From positions 1 to 55,421 of the forward strand of contig NZ_NRQR01000007.1 of the NCBI RefSeq assembly GCF_002849595.1: DNA of 55,421 bases. Direction: 5' to 3'. Below the pieces are notes generated by a model. It was given only the letters and a program-made list of their open reading frames with translations, was not told the DNA's origin and did not search any database. This DNA is from Luteimonas rhizosphaerae (GTDB taxonomy: Bacteria; Pseudomonadota; Gammaproteobacteria; Xanthomonadales; Xanthomonadaceae). Position 1 is the stretch's first letter, and each line of letters opens with the position of its first letter. This document shows positions 34,015 through 43,030 of the stretch, piece by piece. Made by a program: the position numbers and the translations under genes.

Positions 34015-36123
34015 TCACTTGCCCAGTTGCTGCCACAGGAACGTGAGGTAGAGCGCGTCCATGTGCGCCTGCTGGCGGTTGTTCGCGGCGCCGCCGTGGC
34101 CGCCTTCAATGTTCTCGTAATAACGCACGTCCTTCCCGGCTTCGGACATCTTCGCCATCATCTTGCGGGCGTGGCCGGGATGGACGCGGTCGTCGCGGGT
34201 CGAGGTCAGGATCAGCGTCGGCGGATAGTCCTTCGCCGGATCGAATAGGTGGTACGGCGAGAAGGTGCGGATGAAGTCCCACTCTTCCGGCTTGTCGGGA
34301 TTGCCGTACTCGGCCATCCACGACGCACCCGCCAGCAGCTGGTGATAACGCTGCATGTCGAGCAGCGGCACCTGGATCACGACCGCGCCGAACAGCTCCG
34401 GATACTGCGTGAGCATGTTGCCGGTCAGCAGACCGCCGTTGCTGCCGCCGCGGATGCCCAGATGGGCCGGCGACGTGATCTTGCGCTGGATCATGTCCTG
34501 CGCGACCGCGGCGAAATCCTCGTAGGCCTTGTGGCGGTTCTGCTTGAGCGCCGCCTGGTGCCAGCGCGGGCCGTACTCGCCACCGCCGCGGATGTTGGCG
34601 ACCGCGTACACGCCGCCCTTCTCCAGCCAGCCCTTGCCGACGCCGCCGGAATAGCCGGGCGTCAGCGAGATCTCGAAGCCGCCGTAGCCGTAGAGCAGCG
34701 TCGGATTGCTGCCGTCGAGCGGCATGTCCTTCGGACGCACGAGGAAGTACGGCACGCGCGTGCCGTCCTTGGACGTGGCGAAGTGCTGCTCGACTTCATG
34801 CGTGCTGGCGTCGAAGAAGGCCGGCATCGTCTTCAGCGTTTCCGGCGCAGCGTTGCCGCCCACCTCGGCCAGCATCAGCGTGCTCGGCGTCAGGTAGTCG
34901 GTGACCGTCATCCACACCGCGTCGGACTCGTCGCTGTCGACGGCGCTGACCGCAACGGTGCCGAGCTCCGGCACGCCGGTCAGGGCGCTGCGCGCCCAGC
35001 CATCGGCGCCCGGCGTCAGCACGGTGAGCTTGTTCTTGACGTCCTCGAGCACGTTGAGGACGAGGTGGTTCTTCGTCCAAGTGGCGCCGGCGAGCGAGGT
35101 GGTCTCGCTCGGCTCGAACAGCACATCGAACTCGCGCTTGCCGCCCATGAAGGCGTCGAAATTCGCCGCGAGCAGCGAGCCGGCCGGATACGTGCGCCCG
35201 CCCACGTCCCAGGCTTCGCGCAGTTCCAGCATCAGCCAGTCGTGATGCACGGACTTGTTGGCCGAGTTCGGCGCGTCGATCTTGGTCAGCTGGCCATCGG
35301 CGCCGCGCAGGTAGAGCTCGTCGTTGTAGAAGGCCAGCGTGCGGCTGACGAAATCACGCTCGAAGCCCGGCGTGTCGTCGTGCATCGCGGCGATGTACAT
35401 GTCGTCCGGTTGGCCTTCGTACACCAGCGTGGCCTGATCCATCGACTGGCCGCGCGCGAGCTGCTTGACGATGCGCGGGTAGCCCGACGAGGTCAGCGAG
35501 CCGTCGCCGAAATCGGTGTAGACGTAGACGTTGTCCTGGTCGATCCAGCCCAGTGCGCCCTTGGCTTCCTCGCGGAAGAAGCCGCCGTCGACCCAGGACT
35601 TCGACGCGACATCGAACTCGCGCGTCACGTCGGCATCGGCGCCACCGCGCGACAGCGCGATCAGGCAGCGCGTGTACGCCGGACGCAGACAGTCGGCGCC
35701 GTGCCACACCCAGTTCTCGCCTTCCGACTCGTTGAGCGCGTCGAGGTCGAGCACGGTCTCCCACTTGGGCTGCGGCCTGCGGTATTCCTCGAGCGTGGTG
35801 CGGCGCCAGATGCCGCGCTCGTGGTTCCGATCGCGCCAGAAGTTGTAGTACCACTCGCCCTGCTTGTAGACGGCGGGAATCTTGTCGTCGGAGTCGTAGA
35901 TGCCCAGCAGGTCGGATTCGAGCTGCTTGAATTCGGGCGTCGCAGCCAGTTCGGCCTCGGCCTCGGCGTTATGCGCGCGGACCCAGTCCAGCGCCTTCTC
36001 GTCGGTGACGGCTTCGAGCCACTGGTGGGGATCGGACACGGCGGCCTCCTGGGCAGATGCGGCGCCCATCGACAGGCCGGCAGCAACGGCCGCGGCGAGG
36101 CAGAGCTTGGAAACGTGGGACAT
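34015..36123 (-). CDS. Prolyl oligopeptidase, exported (S9A)
   Basis: 702 residues from ATG 36123, with a signal peptide ending A-A-S-A-Q-E-A (about residues 1-25). Propeller region begins D-P-H-Q-W-L-E-A-V-T-D-E-K-A-L-D-W-V-R, typical of prolyl endopeptidases. Catalytic triad: S in I-R-G-G-S-N-G-G-L-L, D in T-S-T-R-D-D-R-V-H-P-G-H-A, H in I-E-G-G-H-G-G-A-A-N-N. G-G-F-E-I-S-L-T-P and A-N-I-R-G-G-G-E-Y-G-P-R-W-H-Q-A are the substrate-site motifs. Cleaves after Pro in short peptides; likely periplasmic peptide recycling in a proteolytic bacterium. Own terminator at 33971-34004. Confidence 0.92.
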   Translation of the reverse strand: MSHVSKLCLAAAVAAGLSMGAASAQEAAVSDPHQWLEAVTDEKALDWVRAHNAEAEAELAATPEFKQLESDLLGIYDSDDKIPAVYKQGEWYYNFWRDRNHERGIWRRTTLEEYRRPQPKWETVLDLDALNESEGENWVWHGADCLRPAYTRCLIALSRGGADADVTREFDVASKSWVDGGFFREEAKGALGWIDQDNVYVYTDFGDGSLTSSGYPRIVKQLARGQSMDQATLVYEGQPDDMYIAAMHDDTPGFERDFVSRTLAFYNDELYLRGADGQLTKIDAPNSANKSVHHDWLMLELREAWDVGGRTYPAGSLLAANFDAFMGGKREFDVLFEPSETTSLAGATWTKNHLVLNVLEDVKNKLTVLTPGADGWARSALTGVPELGTVAVSAVDSDESDAVWMTVTDYLTPSTLMLAEVGGNAAPETLKTMPAFFDASTHEVEQHFATSKDGTRVPYFLVRPKDMPLDGSNPTLLYGYGGFEISLTPGYSGGVGKGWLEKGGVYAVANIRGGGEYGPRWHQAALKQNRHKAYEDFAAVAQDMIQRKITSPAHLGIRGGSNGGLLTGNMLTQYPELFGAVVIQVPLLDMQRYHQLLAGASWMAEYGNPDKPEEWDFIRTFSPYHLFDPAKDYPPTLILTSTRDDRVHPGHARKMMAKMSEAGKDVRYYENIEGGHGGAANNRQQAHMDALYLTFLWQQLGK

Positions 36124-36231
36124 GGACACTCCGGTGGCGCATGGACAGACAGCCGCCAACGCTAGCACGCACTCCCGGCCCGGGCCGCATGACCAAAGTC
36201 ACGCCGCCCTTGTTGCCTGCGCGAGATGGGC

Positions 36232-36594
36232 TCAGCGCAGGCCGGGCAGCAGGCCCGCGGCCACAAGTGCCGCGCGGACCGAGAGCCGGCCGCGACGGCG
36301 CGGGACCGGCCGGCGCCGGGCCTGGGCAAGGCCTGGCCGACGCCGCCGCAAGACCGCTGACGAGGCCAGCTTGCGGCGGCGCGGCAGGCGACGCAGGAAC
36401 AGGGTGAGCCAGGCGACAGCCGGCATGCCGATCAGCCACAGCGGCGGCCAGCCGACCGCAGTGGCGCCGGTCCGCAGACCGGGGAACGACAGCAGCGCGA
36501 CCGCGCCGAGGAACAGCGCAGCGGGCAGCAGCGCGCGCAGGGCGGCATCGGCAGGGACATCGGCATCGGGCGAGGCATGGGCGATACGGGACAT
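36232..36594 (-). CDS. Small basic membrane protein, unknown function
   Basis: 120 residues from ATG 36594, which has AGGAG 8 bases upstream. Two membrane helices about residues 23-40 (LLPAALFLGAVALLSFPG) and 48-66 (PPLWLIGMPAVAWLTLFL), followed by a strongly basic Arg-rich region (L-R-R-L-P-R-R-R-K, R-R-R-R-P-G-L-A-Q-A-R-R-R-P-V-P-R-R-R-G-R) and a short hydrophobic end. No known domain. By the positive-inside rule the tail is cytosolic. Supported by start site and helix pattern only. Confidence 0.6.
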   Translation of the reverse strand: MSRIAHASPDADVPADAALRALLPAALFLGAVALLSFPGLRTGATAVGWPPLWLIGMPAVAWLTLFLRRLPRRRKLASSAVLRRRRPGLAQARRRPVPRRRGRLSVRAALVAAGLLPGLR

Positions 36595-37022
36595 CTCGGC
36601 AGCTCCTGTGGACGCGGTGATCGATGGCCCGGCTGGGCATGGCCGCAGTCTGTGCGGCGCGCATCTCACAGGCTGCGACCCCGGCGGCGCTCGCGGCTGC
36701 TACGCGATGCCGTGGCGAGGGAGACCGCTCGGCGCGCCGCCCGGCGCGACTGCCAGGGCCCGATCGACGACGCGGCCGCAGCGGCCCAAGCGAGCGGGAC
36801 CCGTCGCGATGACGTCCGCTGCGCGTTCCGGCGCGAGGGTTGACCCGCGCCGACGCGCGTACCGCGCATGGCCCCGTCGATGCGGAAGGCGTTCCACGAC
36901 ACGCCCGCGACCGTCACGTCCTGCAGGCCTCGTGACCTGCGACCGACGTTCCGGTCGCCGCATGCCCACGGGCCGTTCGGGAGGCAGCGCGCGAAGACGC
37001 CGCCATCACCCTGCGACGCCGC
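36595..37022. other. 428-base region without a convincing gene
   Basis: Between the small membrane gene (start 36594) and the patatin gene (stop at 37023). Open frames exist on both strands, but they are all very rich in Arg, Ala and Gly with no recognised motif. The best one (36666-36917, minus) begins V-A-G-V-S-W-N-A-F-R-I-D-G-A-M-R and has no good ribosome-binding site that I can see. No tRNA, hairpin terminator or repeat was found. The 5' half holds the promoter region of the small membrane gene. Confidence 0.4.
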
Positions 37023-37847
37023 TCAGTACCCGGCGTCGTCCAGCGCGCGGGTCGCCTGCAGACGACCGACGTCGATCAGTTCGGCGGCGCGCCAGAACTC
37101 GTAGAACAGGCACACGTCGCGCGGAATGCGGATCACCAGCTCCGGCGGATCCAGCGCCAGCTGCACGCGGGAGATCTGCGCCTGCATGGTGTCGAGCGCG
37201 CGCGACATCGTTTCGACCAGGCCCATGCGGCCGTCCTCGTCGTCGCCCGCATGCGTCTCGCCTGCGTGTGCCGGCGTGCCCGGTGGCTGGGTCGGCCAGC
37301 CGTGCATGTCGACGGCGATCAGCCGGTGCGCGTCGGACAGTCGGGTCGCGGCGATCGGCAACGGCGCCAGCAGGCCGCCGTCGACGAGGTTGCGGCCGTT
37401 GATCTCGTGCGGCGTGAACAGGCCGGGGATCGCGAACGACGCGCGCAATGCATCCCACAGGCGGCCCTCGCGGATCCATACTTCGCGCTGCCGTTGCAGG
37501 TCGACCGCGACGGCGGTGAACTCGATCGGCAGGTCTTCGATCCGCGGATCGCCGACGACGTCGCGCATCGCGTCGAGCAGGCGTTCGCCGCGCAGCAGGC
37601 CGCCGCGGCGCAACGTGGGATCGAGCAGGCGCAGGAAATCGCGTCGCGACATCGAGCGCAGCGTGTCGTCGAACGCGCGCAGGCGGCCGGCCGCATGTAT
37701 GCCGCCGACCAGCGCGCCGCTGGACGCGCCGGAGATCGCGACGATGCGGAACCCGCGCTCCTCCAGCACCTCGATGACGCCGATCTGGGCCAGCCCGCGC
37801 GCACCGCCGGCGCCGAGCGCCAGGGCGACCGGCTCGTGCATCGTCAT
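37023..37847 (-). CDS. Patatin-like phospholipase (RssA-type)
   Basis: 274 residues. Catalytic dyad: oxyanion motif G12-A-G-G-A-R-G, nucleophile elbow G-A-S-S-G with S42, and D-G-G (about residue 155) in R-N-L-V-D-G-G-L-L-A-P-L-P. Block A-I-S-G-A-S-S-G-A-L-V-G-G-I-H-A-A-G and the shortness point to the RssA/NTE-like bacterial group, presumed lysophospholipase or esterase; no signal peptide, so cytosolic. Starts 10 bases after the stop of the WYL regulator, so co-transcription is very likely. The C-terminal part (P-E-L-V-I-R-I-P-R-D-V-C-L-F-Y-E-F-W-R) is well conserved in xanthomonads. Confidence 0.9.
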   Translation of the reverse strand: MTMHEPVALALGAGGARGLAQIGVIEVLEERGFRIVAISGASSGALVGGIHAAGRLRAFDDTLRSMSRRDFLRLLDPTLRRGGLLRGERLLDAMRDVVGDPRIEDLPIEFTAVAVDLQRQREVWIREGRLWDALRASFAIPGLFTPHEINGRNLVDGGLLAPLPIAATRLSDAHRLIAVDMHGWPTQPPGTPAHAGETHAGDDEDGRMGLVETMSRALDTMQAQISRVQLALDPPELVIRIPRDVCLFYEFWRAAELIDVGRLQATRALDDAGY

Positions 37848-37857
37848 GCGCGGCGCC

Positions 37858-38826
37858 TCAGCCTTCGTACTTCTGCAGCGCCATCATCAACAGCGAGCGG
37901 GCCTGCTCGCGCAGCGCGACCGGCTCGATGACCTCGGCGTCGGCGCCGTAGTGCAGCACGTCCATCAGCAGCTCGCGCGCGCCGCTGTAGGGCACCTTTA
38001 GCTCGAACCGGCCGTCGGGCAGGAACCGTCCCTGCTGCTGCGAATGCCAGTGTTCGTCGGCGACCCAGCGCGCGGCCTTCGCGCTGAAGACGATCGTCGC
38101 GATGCCCTTCGGCGGCCCGGAGAAGATGCCGTAGCTGCCGGCCAGGTGGGTGTCGAGTTCGGCGTCGTCGATGTCGCGCGCGGCCGTGTCGAGCACGCGC
38201 GCGGTGGCGATGCGGTCGACCGAGAAACTGCGCAGCGCATCGCGTTCGTTGTCCCACGCATCGAGATACCAGTTGTCGCGGTAATGGGTGATGCGCTGTG
38301 GCGAGACGACGCGCTTGGTCTTCTCGTCGGTCGAGCGCGCGCGGTATTCGAACGCCAGCTGTTTGCGCTGCAGCACCGCCGAGCAGACGTTGCGGAACGC
38401 GTGCTCGTCCATGCGCCGGCCGCGATGCGGAATCACCCGCACGCGCTGCACCGGCCACTGCTTGCCCGCGGAATGCTCGTCGAGCAGTTTCTCGATGCGC
38501 GACTGCAACGGCGCCAGGGCGCTCGACAGCACGCCGCCGCTGCTGCGCGACATCAGCTGCTGCGCGGCCAGCAGGGCGTGCAACTCGTCGGAGTTGAGCC
38601 ACAGGCCCGGCAGCTCGAAGCGACTGCCGTCGTCGGTGTCGTAGCGGAACCCGGCATCGCCGTCGCCGATCACCGGCGCCATCAAGGCATCGCGCAGGAA
38701 CGCCAGGTCGCGATAGACGGTGGCGCGCGAGCACTCCAGTTCGTCCTGCAGCTTGGCGACCGTCACCGGATAGCGCGAGGTCTTGAGGATGCGGTGCAGC
38801 GAGAGAATGCGTTCGTATCGGTCCAT
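37858..38826 (-). CDS. WYL-domain transcriptional regulator (YafY-type)
   Basis: 322 residues. N-terminal winged helix (residues 1-60, MDRYERILSLHRILKTSRYPV..., recognition helix C-S-R-A-T-V-Y-R-D-L-A-F-L-R), and a WYL domain (about 140-215: L-A-F-E-Y-R-A-R-S-T-D-E-K-T-K-R-V-V-S-P-Q-R-I-T-H-Y-R-D-N-W-Y-L-D-A-W-D) with the W-Y-L motif at its end, plus the C-terminal WCX part. WYL domains bind ligands such as nucleic acid or cyclic-dinucleotide-like molecules; target unknown. Directly upstream of the patatin gene, same direction, so likely a repressor or sensor of that unit. Confidence 0.92.
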   Translation of the reverse strand: MDRYERILSLHRILKTSRYPVTVAKLQDELECSRATVYRDLAFLRDALMAPVIGDGDAGFRYDTDDGSRFELPGLWLNSDELHALLAAQQLMSRSSGGVLSSALAPLQSRIEKLLDEHSAGKQWPVQRVRVIPHRGRRMDEHAFRNVCSAVLQRKQLAFEYRARSTDEKTKRVVSPQRITHYRDNWYLDAWDNERDALRSFSVDRIATARVLDTAARDIDDAELDTHLAGSYGIFSGPPKGIATIVFSAKAARWVADEHWHSQQQGRFLPDGRFELKVPYSGARELLMDVLHYGADAEVIEPVALREQARSLLMMALQKYEG

Positions 38827-38954
38827 GGGCCGATTATGGCGTGTCCGGCGGTCGCCGCGATGTCGCGGACCGCGCGCGGTGCGGCGGCCGCGGCTAACCC
38901 CGGCTTAACCCGACGCACCTAGACTCGCGACGGGGCACCGGCGCGGAGTCAGGG

Positions 38955-39578
38955 ATGGCGCGACAGCGGGACAGGGAGCCGGTCTGGAACCCGGCGTTGC
39001 TCGGCACACTGGCCTTGCATGCCGCGGCCGGGTGGTGGCTGTGGCAGACGCGCGAGCCGCCCGTCGTGTCGCCAGCCGGCGCCGCGCTACAGGTCGTGTG
39101 GATCGCACGCCCGGTCGCGTCGCCATCGCCATCGCCATCGCCCGTAGCAGTCCCGGCGCAGCGCGACCCGCATGAGCGTCGGCCCGCGCCCGCAGTCGCC
39201 ACGACGGGATCACGACCGCGCAACCCGACGCCCGATCCCGCACCGTCGCTCGACGCCGGCGCCCCCGAAGCCGACGCGCCGTCGCCGGGCGCGTCGCTTC
39301 GCGAACAGGCCCGCGACTGGGCGCGCCGCGAGGTGCCGTCGCCCGACTTCGTTCGCGATCCGCTGCAGCATCGCCCGCCGCCATCGCCTGACGGTCGCTT
39401 CGCGATGCGCGAACCGCTGTCGACCGAAGACGTGGTGCTGGCGATCGGCAGCCTGTTCGGCGGTGGCCCCAGCGATCCCTGCCCGCGCATCCGTCGCAAC
39501 ATCGCGCACCTGGGCACCGGCGGCGACGCGGCGTTGCTGGCCGAAGAGCTGCGCCGCCTGCAGCAATACTGCCGCTGA
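38955..39578 (+). CDS. TonB-like membrane-anchored periplasmic protein, unknown function
   Basis: 207 residues. Short cytosolic start, one membrane helix about residues 14-31 (LLGTLALHAAAGWWLW), then a long Pro/Ala/Arg-rich periplasmic part (residues 50-115) in which the hexamer repeat in the DNA makes P-S-P-S-P-S-P. The C-terminal 50 residues are folded: E-D-V-V-L-A-I-G-S-L-F-G-G-G, P-S-D-P-C-P-R-I-R-R-N-I-A-H-L-G-T-G, ending R-L-Q-Q-Y-C. The two Cys could form a disulphide. The layout resembles energy-transducing TonB but without the TonB-box-binding C-domain. I know no function. Confidence 0.65.
   Translation: MARQRDREPVWNPALLGTLALHAAAGWWLWQTREPPVVSPAGAALQVVWIARPVASPSPSPSPVAVPAQRDPHERRPAPAVATTGSRPRNPTPDPAPSLDAGAPEADAPSPGASLREQARDWARREVPSPDFVRDPLQHRPPPSPDGRFAMREPLSTEDVVLAIGSLFGGGPSDPCPRIRRNIAHLGTGGDAALLAEELRRLQQYCR
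39120..39143 (+). repeat. Hexanucleotide tandem repeat (TCGCCA)x3 plus TCGCCC
   Basis: Three perfect TCGCCA units and one variant, inside the Pro-rich linker of the gene at 38955; in frame they give the S-P-S-P-S-P pattern. Hexamer changes would keep the frame, so length variation would only alter linker length. Confidence 0.7.
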
Positions 39579-39584
39579 GGCCGA

Positions 39585-40976
39585 TCAGCCCTGGTGCGCG
39601 TGTGCGAGCGCGCCGCGCACCTCGGCGGCCACGCGCTCGGCCTGGCCACGCAGTTCCGGCATCGCGATGCTTTCCCACAGGCTGCCGATGCGCAGGGCGC
39701 CGAGCGTCCACAGGCCCGGCACCGGCGCGCCGTCCGCACCGACCAGCTGTCCTTCCGCCGTGGTGTCGATGCCGATGTCGTGCGGCCCCGGCCGGACCAG
39801 TCCGCGCGCCTGCAGCGCCGGCAGCAGCGCCCCGGGTGCACGCGCCAGCCGCTTCTCCATGCCGGTCGCATTGACGACGACATCGACCGCAAGCGTTTCG
39901 GCAGGCGCGCCGCCGCGTGGCTGCCAGTGCACGCGCAGCGGCGGGCCCGGCTCGATGCGCTGCACCCGCCCCGCGTGCAGGGCGAAGCCTCCCCTCTCGC
40001 GCAAGGTCGCCAGCAGCGCCGCGACCTCCGGTGCGATGCGATGGCGATGAATGTCCCACAGCCGCACCACATGCCGCAGGAACCGGCGCTGCTCGGCCGC
40101 CGACAGCGTGGTCCACAGGCGAGTCACCTGCGGGCGCAGGCGCTCGAGCACGTCCTGCCAGGGACGGCCCTGCGCCGTCGCCTCGGCCACCCAGTCGCGG
40201 ACCACGCGCAAGCGCGCGCGCGTGCCCAGCGGCAGCAGCGCGTCCACGCCACCGGCCTGCGGGACCGTACCGGGCGCGTGCCCCAGCGGCAGCAGGCCGT
40301 GCCGCGACAGCGCGGTGATGCGGCCACAGTGTCCGTTCGCGTGCAGCGTCAGCACCACGTCCACCATGCTCAGCCCGGCGCCGACGATGCCGACATCCGC
40401 GCCCGGATCGATCGCGGCGACTCCCGCGTAATCCCAGGCCTCCACGACGCCATGCCCGGGCGGTGTGGCGCCGCGCGGCAGGGGCAGCGCCGCCGGCAGG
40501 TTGCCCGTCGCGAGCACCGCTGCGCGCGCGCGCAGGATCTGCCCGGACGCCAGCGTCAGCTGCAGGCCCTGCGCCACCGGCGCGATGTCGACGACGGTGT
40601 CCGTCCAGCGCGCCAGCGCGCCCGCATTCGGATGCGCCGCCAGTCGCCCGGCGAGATACCGGCCGTAGACGCGACGCGGCGCGAAGCCCGTCGCCAGCGA
40701 TGCGGTCTCGCGCCCCTGCGCTTCCGGCTGCGTCTGCAGGAACTGCAGGAAATCGTCGGGCGTCGCGTCGAAGGCGCTCATCCGCGCGGCGTTGACGTTG
40801 AGCAGGTGTTCGCCTCGCGCCGTCGCATAGGCCGTGCCTTGCGCCACCTGTGCGCGGGGTTCGATCAGCGCGACCCGCAGCGTCGCATCGCCGAGCAGAT
40901 GCCAGGCCACCAGGGCGCCGGACGCGCCGCCACCGATCACGGCGACATCGACAGCAGGAGAGGTGGACTCGGACAC
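39585..40976 (-). CDS. FAD/NAD(P)-binding protein (oxidoreductase-like)
   Basis: 463 residues from GTG 40976. Rossmann FAD motif V-A-V-I-G-G-G-A-S-G-A-L-V-A-W-H-L-L at residues 10-27, then E-P-R at the end of strand 2, an N-V-N-A-A-R-M-S-A-F-D block, a second dinucleotide motif V-G-I-V-G-A-G-L-S-M-V-D-V-V (NAD(P)H), and A-T-G near the end (V-V-N-A-T-G-M-E). This is the FAD_NAD_binding_9 (PF13454) type seen in siderophore hydroxylase-like or pyridine-nucleotide oxidoreductases. Reaction unknown. Divergent from the SLC13-type transporter with a 201-base gap. Confidence 0.82.
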   Translation of the reverse strand: MSESTSPAVDVAVIGGGASGALVAWHLLGDATLRVALIEPRAQVAQGTAYATARGEHLLNVNAARMSAFDATPDDFLQFLQTQPEAQGRETASLATGFAPRRVYGRYLAGRLAAHPNAGALARWTDTVVDIAPVAQGLQLTLASGQILRARAAVLATGNLPAALPLPRGATPPGHGVVEAWDYAGVAAIDPGADVGIVGAGLSMVDVVLTLHANGHCGRITALSRHGLLPLGHAPGTVPQAGGVDALLPLGTRARLRVVRDWVAEATAQGRPWQDVLERLRPQVTRLWTTLSAAEQRRFLRHVVRLWDIHRHRIAPEVAALLATLRERGGFALHAGRVQRIEPGPPLRVHWQPRGGAPAETLAVDVVVNATGMEKRLARAPGALLPALQARGLVRPGPHDIGIDTTAEGQLVGADGAPVPGLWTLGALRIGSLWESIAMPELRGQAERVAAEVRGALAHAHQG

Positions 40977-41177
40977 GGCGTGACTCGGCGACGGAGAGGC
41001 CGCCAGTATCCCATCGCACCACCGCGCCCGCCGATGCCGCGCCCGTGCCGGCGCGCCTTCACGCCGCCACTGCCACCATCGCGGCGCATCGACATCCCGC
41101 GTCGTCCTGCCGATCATAGGCGCCGTCGCCGCGGCCCCGATCGCGCGCAATCCGCTTCTTCGAGGAACTCGCGTTCG

Positions 41178-42947
41178 ATGGATCCGTCCCGCATCGATCT
41201 GTGGTTGACGCTGGCCGTGATGGCCGGCGCGATCTATCTCTTCATTTCCGAGAAACTGCGCGTCGATGTCGTCGCCCTGCTGGTCACGGTGTCGCTGCTG
41301 GTGCTCGGCGTGGTCACGCTACCCGAGGCGCTGGCGGGTTTCAGCAACCAGGCGACGGTGATGGTCGCGGCGATGTTCGTGCTCAGCGGCGCGCTGCAGC
41401 GCAACGGCGCGCTGGTGTCGGTCGGTGACCTGCTCGCGCGCATCCGCTGGCCGTGGCTGTTCCTGCTGGTGATGATGTGCCTGGTCGCGGGCGTGGCCGC
41501 GTTCGTCAACAACACCGCGACCGTCGCGGTGTTCCTGCCGCTGGTGCTCGCGGCGACGACGGCCAACCGCTGGGCGCCGTCGAAGTTCCTGATCCCACTG
41601 TCCTACATCTCGCAGGCCGCCGGCGTGTGCACGCTGATCGGCACGTCGACGAACCTGCTGGTCGACTCGATGGCGCGCGAGACCGCGGGGGTCGGGTTCA
41701 CGCTGTTCGAGTTCGCGCCGCTGGGGGTGATCTTCGTCGGCATCTGCATGGTTTACCTGCTGACCGTCGGCCGCTTCCTGCTGCCTGACCGCGGCATTCC
41801 CGGCGGCGACACCTCCGAGCATGTCGGCCGCTACGTCGCCGAACTCGTGGTGTCCGAAGCGTCGCCGGTGATCGGCCGGCCCGGCCCGCTCGCGCTCGGC
41901 GACGGCCACGACGACGTGCTGGTGCTCGAAGTGCTGCGCAAGGGACGGACGGTGCACGGCGACGACGCCATCGTGCAGGCCGGCGACCATCTGCTGCTGC
42001 GCGGCGAATGGCAGCACATCCAGGCGACGCGCAAGGCGCTGAAGCTGCAGTTCGACCGGGTGGCGCGCGATCTCGACGGCGACATCGCGGCCGAGCGCCT
42101 GCATGTCGAGGCGATGGTCTCGCCGGGCTCGCACCTGGTCGGCCACACCCTCGCCGGCATGCGCTTCGGCCACACCTACCGCGCCCGCGTGCACGGCCTG
42201 CACCGCCGCCAGCTGGCGATCCGCCAGCCGCTCGACCAGGTCTCGCTGGCCGTCGGCGACGTGCTGCTGCTCGATGCGCCGACGCGCGCGATCGACGAAC
42301 TGCGCGTCGACCGGGGCCTGATCGTGCTCGGCGCCCACGCCCAGCGGAAGGTCGATCCGACCAAGGCGACGCTGTCGGCGATCGTCATGGTCGCGGTGAT
42401 CGCGGCCGCGGCGCTGGGCTGGATGTCGATCGTGGCCTCGGCGCTGCTGGGCTGCATCGCGCTCGTCGTGCTCCGGCTGATCGATCCCGACGAGGCCTAC
42501 CAGGCCATCGACTGGCGCGTGATCCTGTTGCTGGCCGGCATCATCCCGCTCGGCGTCGCGCTGCAGAAGACCGGCGGCGCCGCACTGGCCGCGACCTCGC
42601 TGCTCAACGTGGTCGGCCATCACGGGCCGGTCGCGACCCTGGCCGCGGTGTACCTGATGACGTCGGCGCTGACCGAGTTCATGAGCAACAACGCATCGGC
42701 GGTGCTCGTCGTGCCGATCGCGCTGGCGACCGCCGAATCGATGGGCGTCGATGCCAAGCCGTTCCTGGTCGCGGTCGCGTTCGCCGCGTCGACGAGCTTC
42801 GCCACGCCGATCAGCTACCAGACCAACACGATGGTCTACACCGCCGGCGGCTACCGCTTCCGCGATTTCGTCAAGGTCGGCATGCCGCTCAACATCATCT
42901 TCCTGATCGCCGCGACGCTGCTGATCCCGCGCTTCTTCCCGTTCTGA
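41178..42947 (+). CDS. SLC13/DASS-type transporter with two TrkA-C domains
   Basis: 589 residues, ATG 41178. Two membrane halves of about 5-6 helices each flank a soluble middle part. N half: W-L-T-L-A-V-M-A-G-A-I-Y-L-F, A-L-A-G-F-S-N-Q-A-T-V-M-V-A-A-M-F-V-L, F-V-N-N-T-A-T-V-A-V-F-L-P-L (substrate/sodium motif S/F-N-N-T) and G-T-S-T-N-L-L-V-D-S. Middle (about 210-380): two RCK-C/TrkA-C domains (A-S-P-V-I-G-R-P-G-P, G-D-H-L-L-L-R-G-E). C half: E-F-M-S-N-N-A-S-A-V-L-V-V-P-I-A and S-F-A-T-P-I-S-Y-Q-T-N-T-M-V-Y, the repeated S-N-N-A and P-x-x-x-x-T-N motifs. Likely imports sulfate, dicarboxylate or another anion with sodium; substrate not decidable. Confidence 0.9.
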   Translation: MDPSRIDLWLTLAVMAGAIYLFISEKLRVDVVALLVTVSLLVLGVVTLPEALAGFSNQATVMVAAMFVLSGALQRNGALVSVGDLLARIRWPWLFLLVMMCLVAGVAAFVNNTATVAVFLPLVLAATTANRWAPSKFLIPLSYISQAAGVCTLIGTSTNLLVDSMARETAGVGFTLFEFAPLGVIFVGICMVYLLTVGRFLLPDRGIPGGDTSEHVGRYVAELVVSEASPVIGRPGPLALGDGHDDVLVLEVLRKGRTVHGDDAIVQAGDHLLLRGEWQHIQATRKALKLQFDRVARDLDGDIAAERLHVEAMVSPGSHLVGHTLAGMRFGHTYRARVHGLHRRQLAIRQPLDQVSLAVGDVLLLDAPTRAIDELRVDRGLIVLGAHAQRKVDPTKATLSAIVMVAVIAAAALGWMSIVASALLGCIALVVLRLIDPDEAYQAIDWRVILLLAGIIPLGVALQKTGGAALAATSLLNVVGHHGPVATLAAVYLMTSALTEFMSNNASAVLVVPIALATAESMGVDAKPFLVAVAFAASTSFATPISYQTNTMVYTAGGYRFRDFVKVGMPLNIIFLIAATLLIPRFFPF

Positions 42948-43030
42948 GACCTGCGCCGCACGGCGGCACTGGGCTGCCGTCCGGCCCCGTGGCAGGCTTG
43001 GCGGCCACGCCACGCGTCCGGGGTTGCTGC

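Noticed and set aside
36666..36917. Possible 83-codon minus-strand gene in the gap before the patatin gene
   Set aside because: No recognised motif and no good ribosome-binding site; kept only as part of the region description.
39594..41177. Upstream extension of the SLC13-type transporter frame
   Set aside because: This part overlaps the FAD-binding gene on the other strand and is Arg-rich; the membrane protein itself begins at ATG 41178.
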